From an uncultured Actinomycetes bacterium (lineage in GTDB: Bacteria; Actinomycetota; Actinomycetes; Nanopelagicales; Nanopelagicaceae): a DNA stretch of 5,490 bases. The notes below the pieces were generated by a model. That model ran no database searches and was not told the origin of the DNA. It saw only the letters and a list, made by a program, of their open reading frames with translations. The position numbers and the translations under genes are program-made. Position 1 is the stretch's first letter. Every line of letters begins with the position of its first letter. Positions 5,254-5,490 of this stretch are shown one piece after another. The stretch covers positions 1-5,490 of the forward strand of contig CAIMBV010000235.1 in assembly GCA_903839355.1 (NCBI GenBank), given 5' to 3'.

Positions 5254-5490
5254 GAGCGCTACTAATTACAATTGGGGCGGGGATTGGTGCGCCCTCGCGC
5301 TACTTGGTGGATAAACATTTAAGTAAGAGACACTCAAGTTTGGTGCCACTTGAAACCTTGCTTATAAATGTCGTGGGATCTTTTATTCTGGGAGTGACAG
5401 TTCATCGTTCAGCAAATATTGGATACTTATTTGGAACGGGTCTGGCCGGTGCATTTACCACTTGGTCTGCATTTGCTCTTGAGACTCACG
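5250..5490 (+). CDS. crcB: Fluoride ion channel CrcB/Fluc, second copy, 3' end outside the window
   Basis: Partner of the preceding gene; the first 80 residues are visible and the frame is still open at the window end. ATG 5250 overlaps the first copy's TGA (ATGA), a coupling arrangement that secures the start, although no well-spaced Shine-Dalgarno is present. Motifs are GAGIGAPSRY (9-18), N40 in INVVGSFILG, and GTGLAGAFTTWSAF (62-75), with W72 at the first Phe-box position and F75 at the second. The charge pattern is opposite to the first copy: the first loop is strongly basic (R17, K22, K26, R27 plus histidines), predicting that this loop faces inside and the N-terminus outside. Tandem CrcB pairs with opposite orientation form heterodimeric channels in many Gram-positive bacteria. 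About 40 residues, including the last loop and helix, are missing from view. Confidence 0.9.
   Translation, partial: MRALLITIGAGIGAPSRYLVDKHLSKRHSSLVPLETLLINVVGSFILGVTVHRSANIGYLFGTGLAGAFTTWSAFALETH

Overview
The window is ordinary, gene-dense bacterial chromosome, with every gene on the + strand. It carries a 5'-truncated HAD-family phosphatase gene, a tRNA-Ser(UGA) gene, a complete three-gene succinate dehydrogenase operon (membrane anchor, flavoprotein, iron-sulfur subunit), a small four-helix membrane protein of the phage-holin-4/YvlD type, and two tandem CrcB fluoride-channel genes, the second cut by the window end. No mobile element, CRISPR array, rRNA or obvious horizontally acquired block is visible.

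Organism: the succinate dehydrogenase closely resembles actinobacterial 'Sdh1' in gene order, in the 273-residue single anchor with five predicted helices, and in the iron-sulfur subunit motifs. A fixed pair of crcB genes and an encoded CCA on the tRNA also fit an actinobacterium. Base composition is only about half G+C (hand count of a few lines) and spacing is very tight. This points to a small-genome, low-GC actinobacterium such as the freshwater acI/Nanopelagicales group rather than Streptomyces or Mycobacterium. That assignment is an inference from gene content and style.

Layout: bases 2-820 hold the HAD phosphatase (start lies upstream). Bases 821-862 hold a likely promoter whose predicted start point falls at the first base of the tRNA. 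Bases 863-948 hold tRNA-Ser with encoded CCA, followed by six T. Bases 949-1042 are the leader of the sdh operon, with a short inverted repeat and no convincing Shine-Dalgarno site. From 1043 to the window end runs a chain of five genes with junctions of +11 nt, a 1-nt overlap (TAATG), +2 nt, a 10-nt overlap (TTG start) and a 4-nt overlap (ATGA). No terminator is visible anywhere in that chain.

Function: the three Sdh subunits would oxidise succinate to fumarate and pass electrons via FAD, [2Fe-2S], [4Fe-4S], [3Fe-4S] and a probably di-heme membrane anchor to a quinone, linking the TCA cycle to respiration. The two CrcB proteins have opposite positive-charge patterns and are best read as the two halves of an antiparallel heterodimeric fluoride exporter. 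Their apparent transcriptional linkage to succinate dehydrogenase through a holin-like protein of unknown role is the least expected point. I found no clearly undescribed system; the findings are modest and specific.
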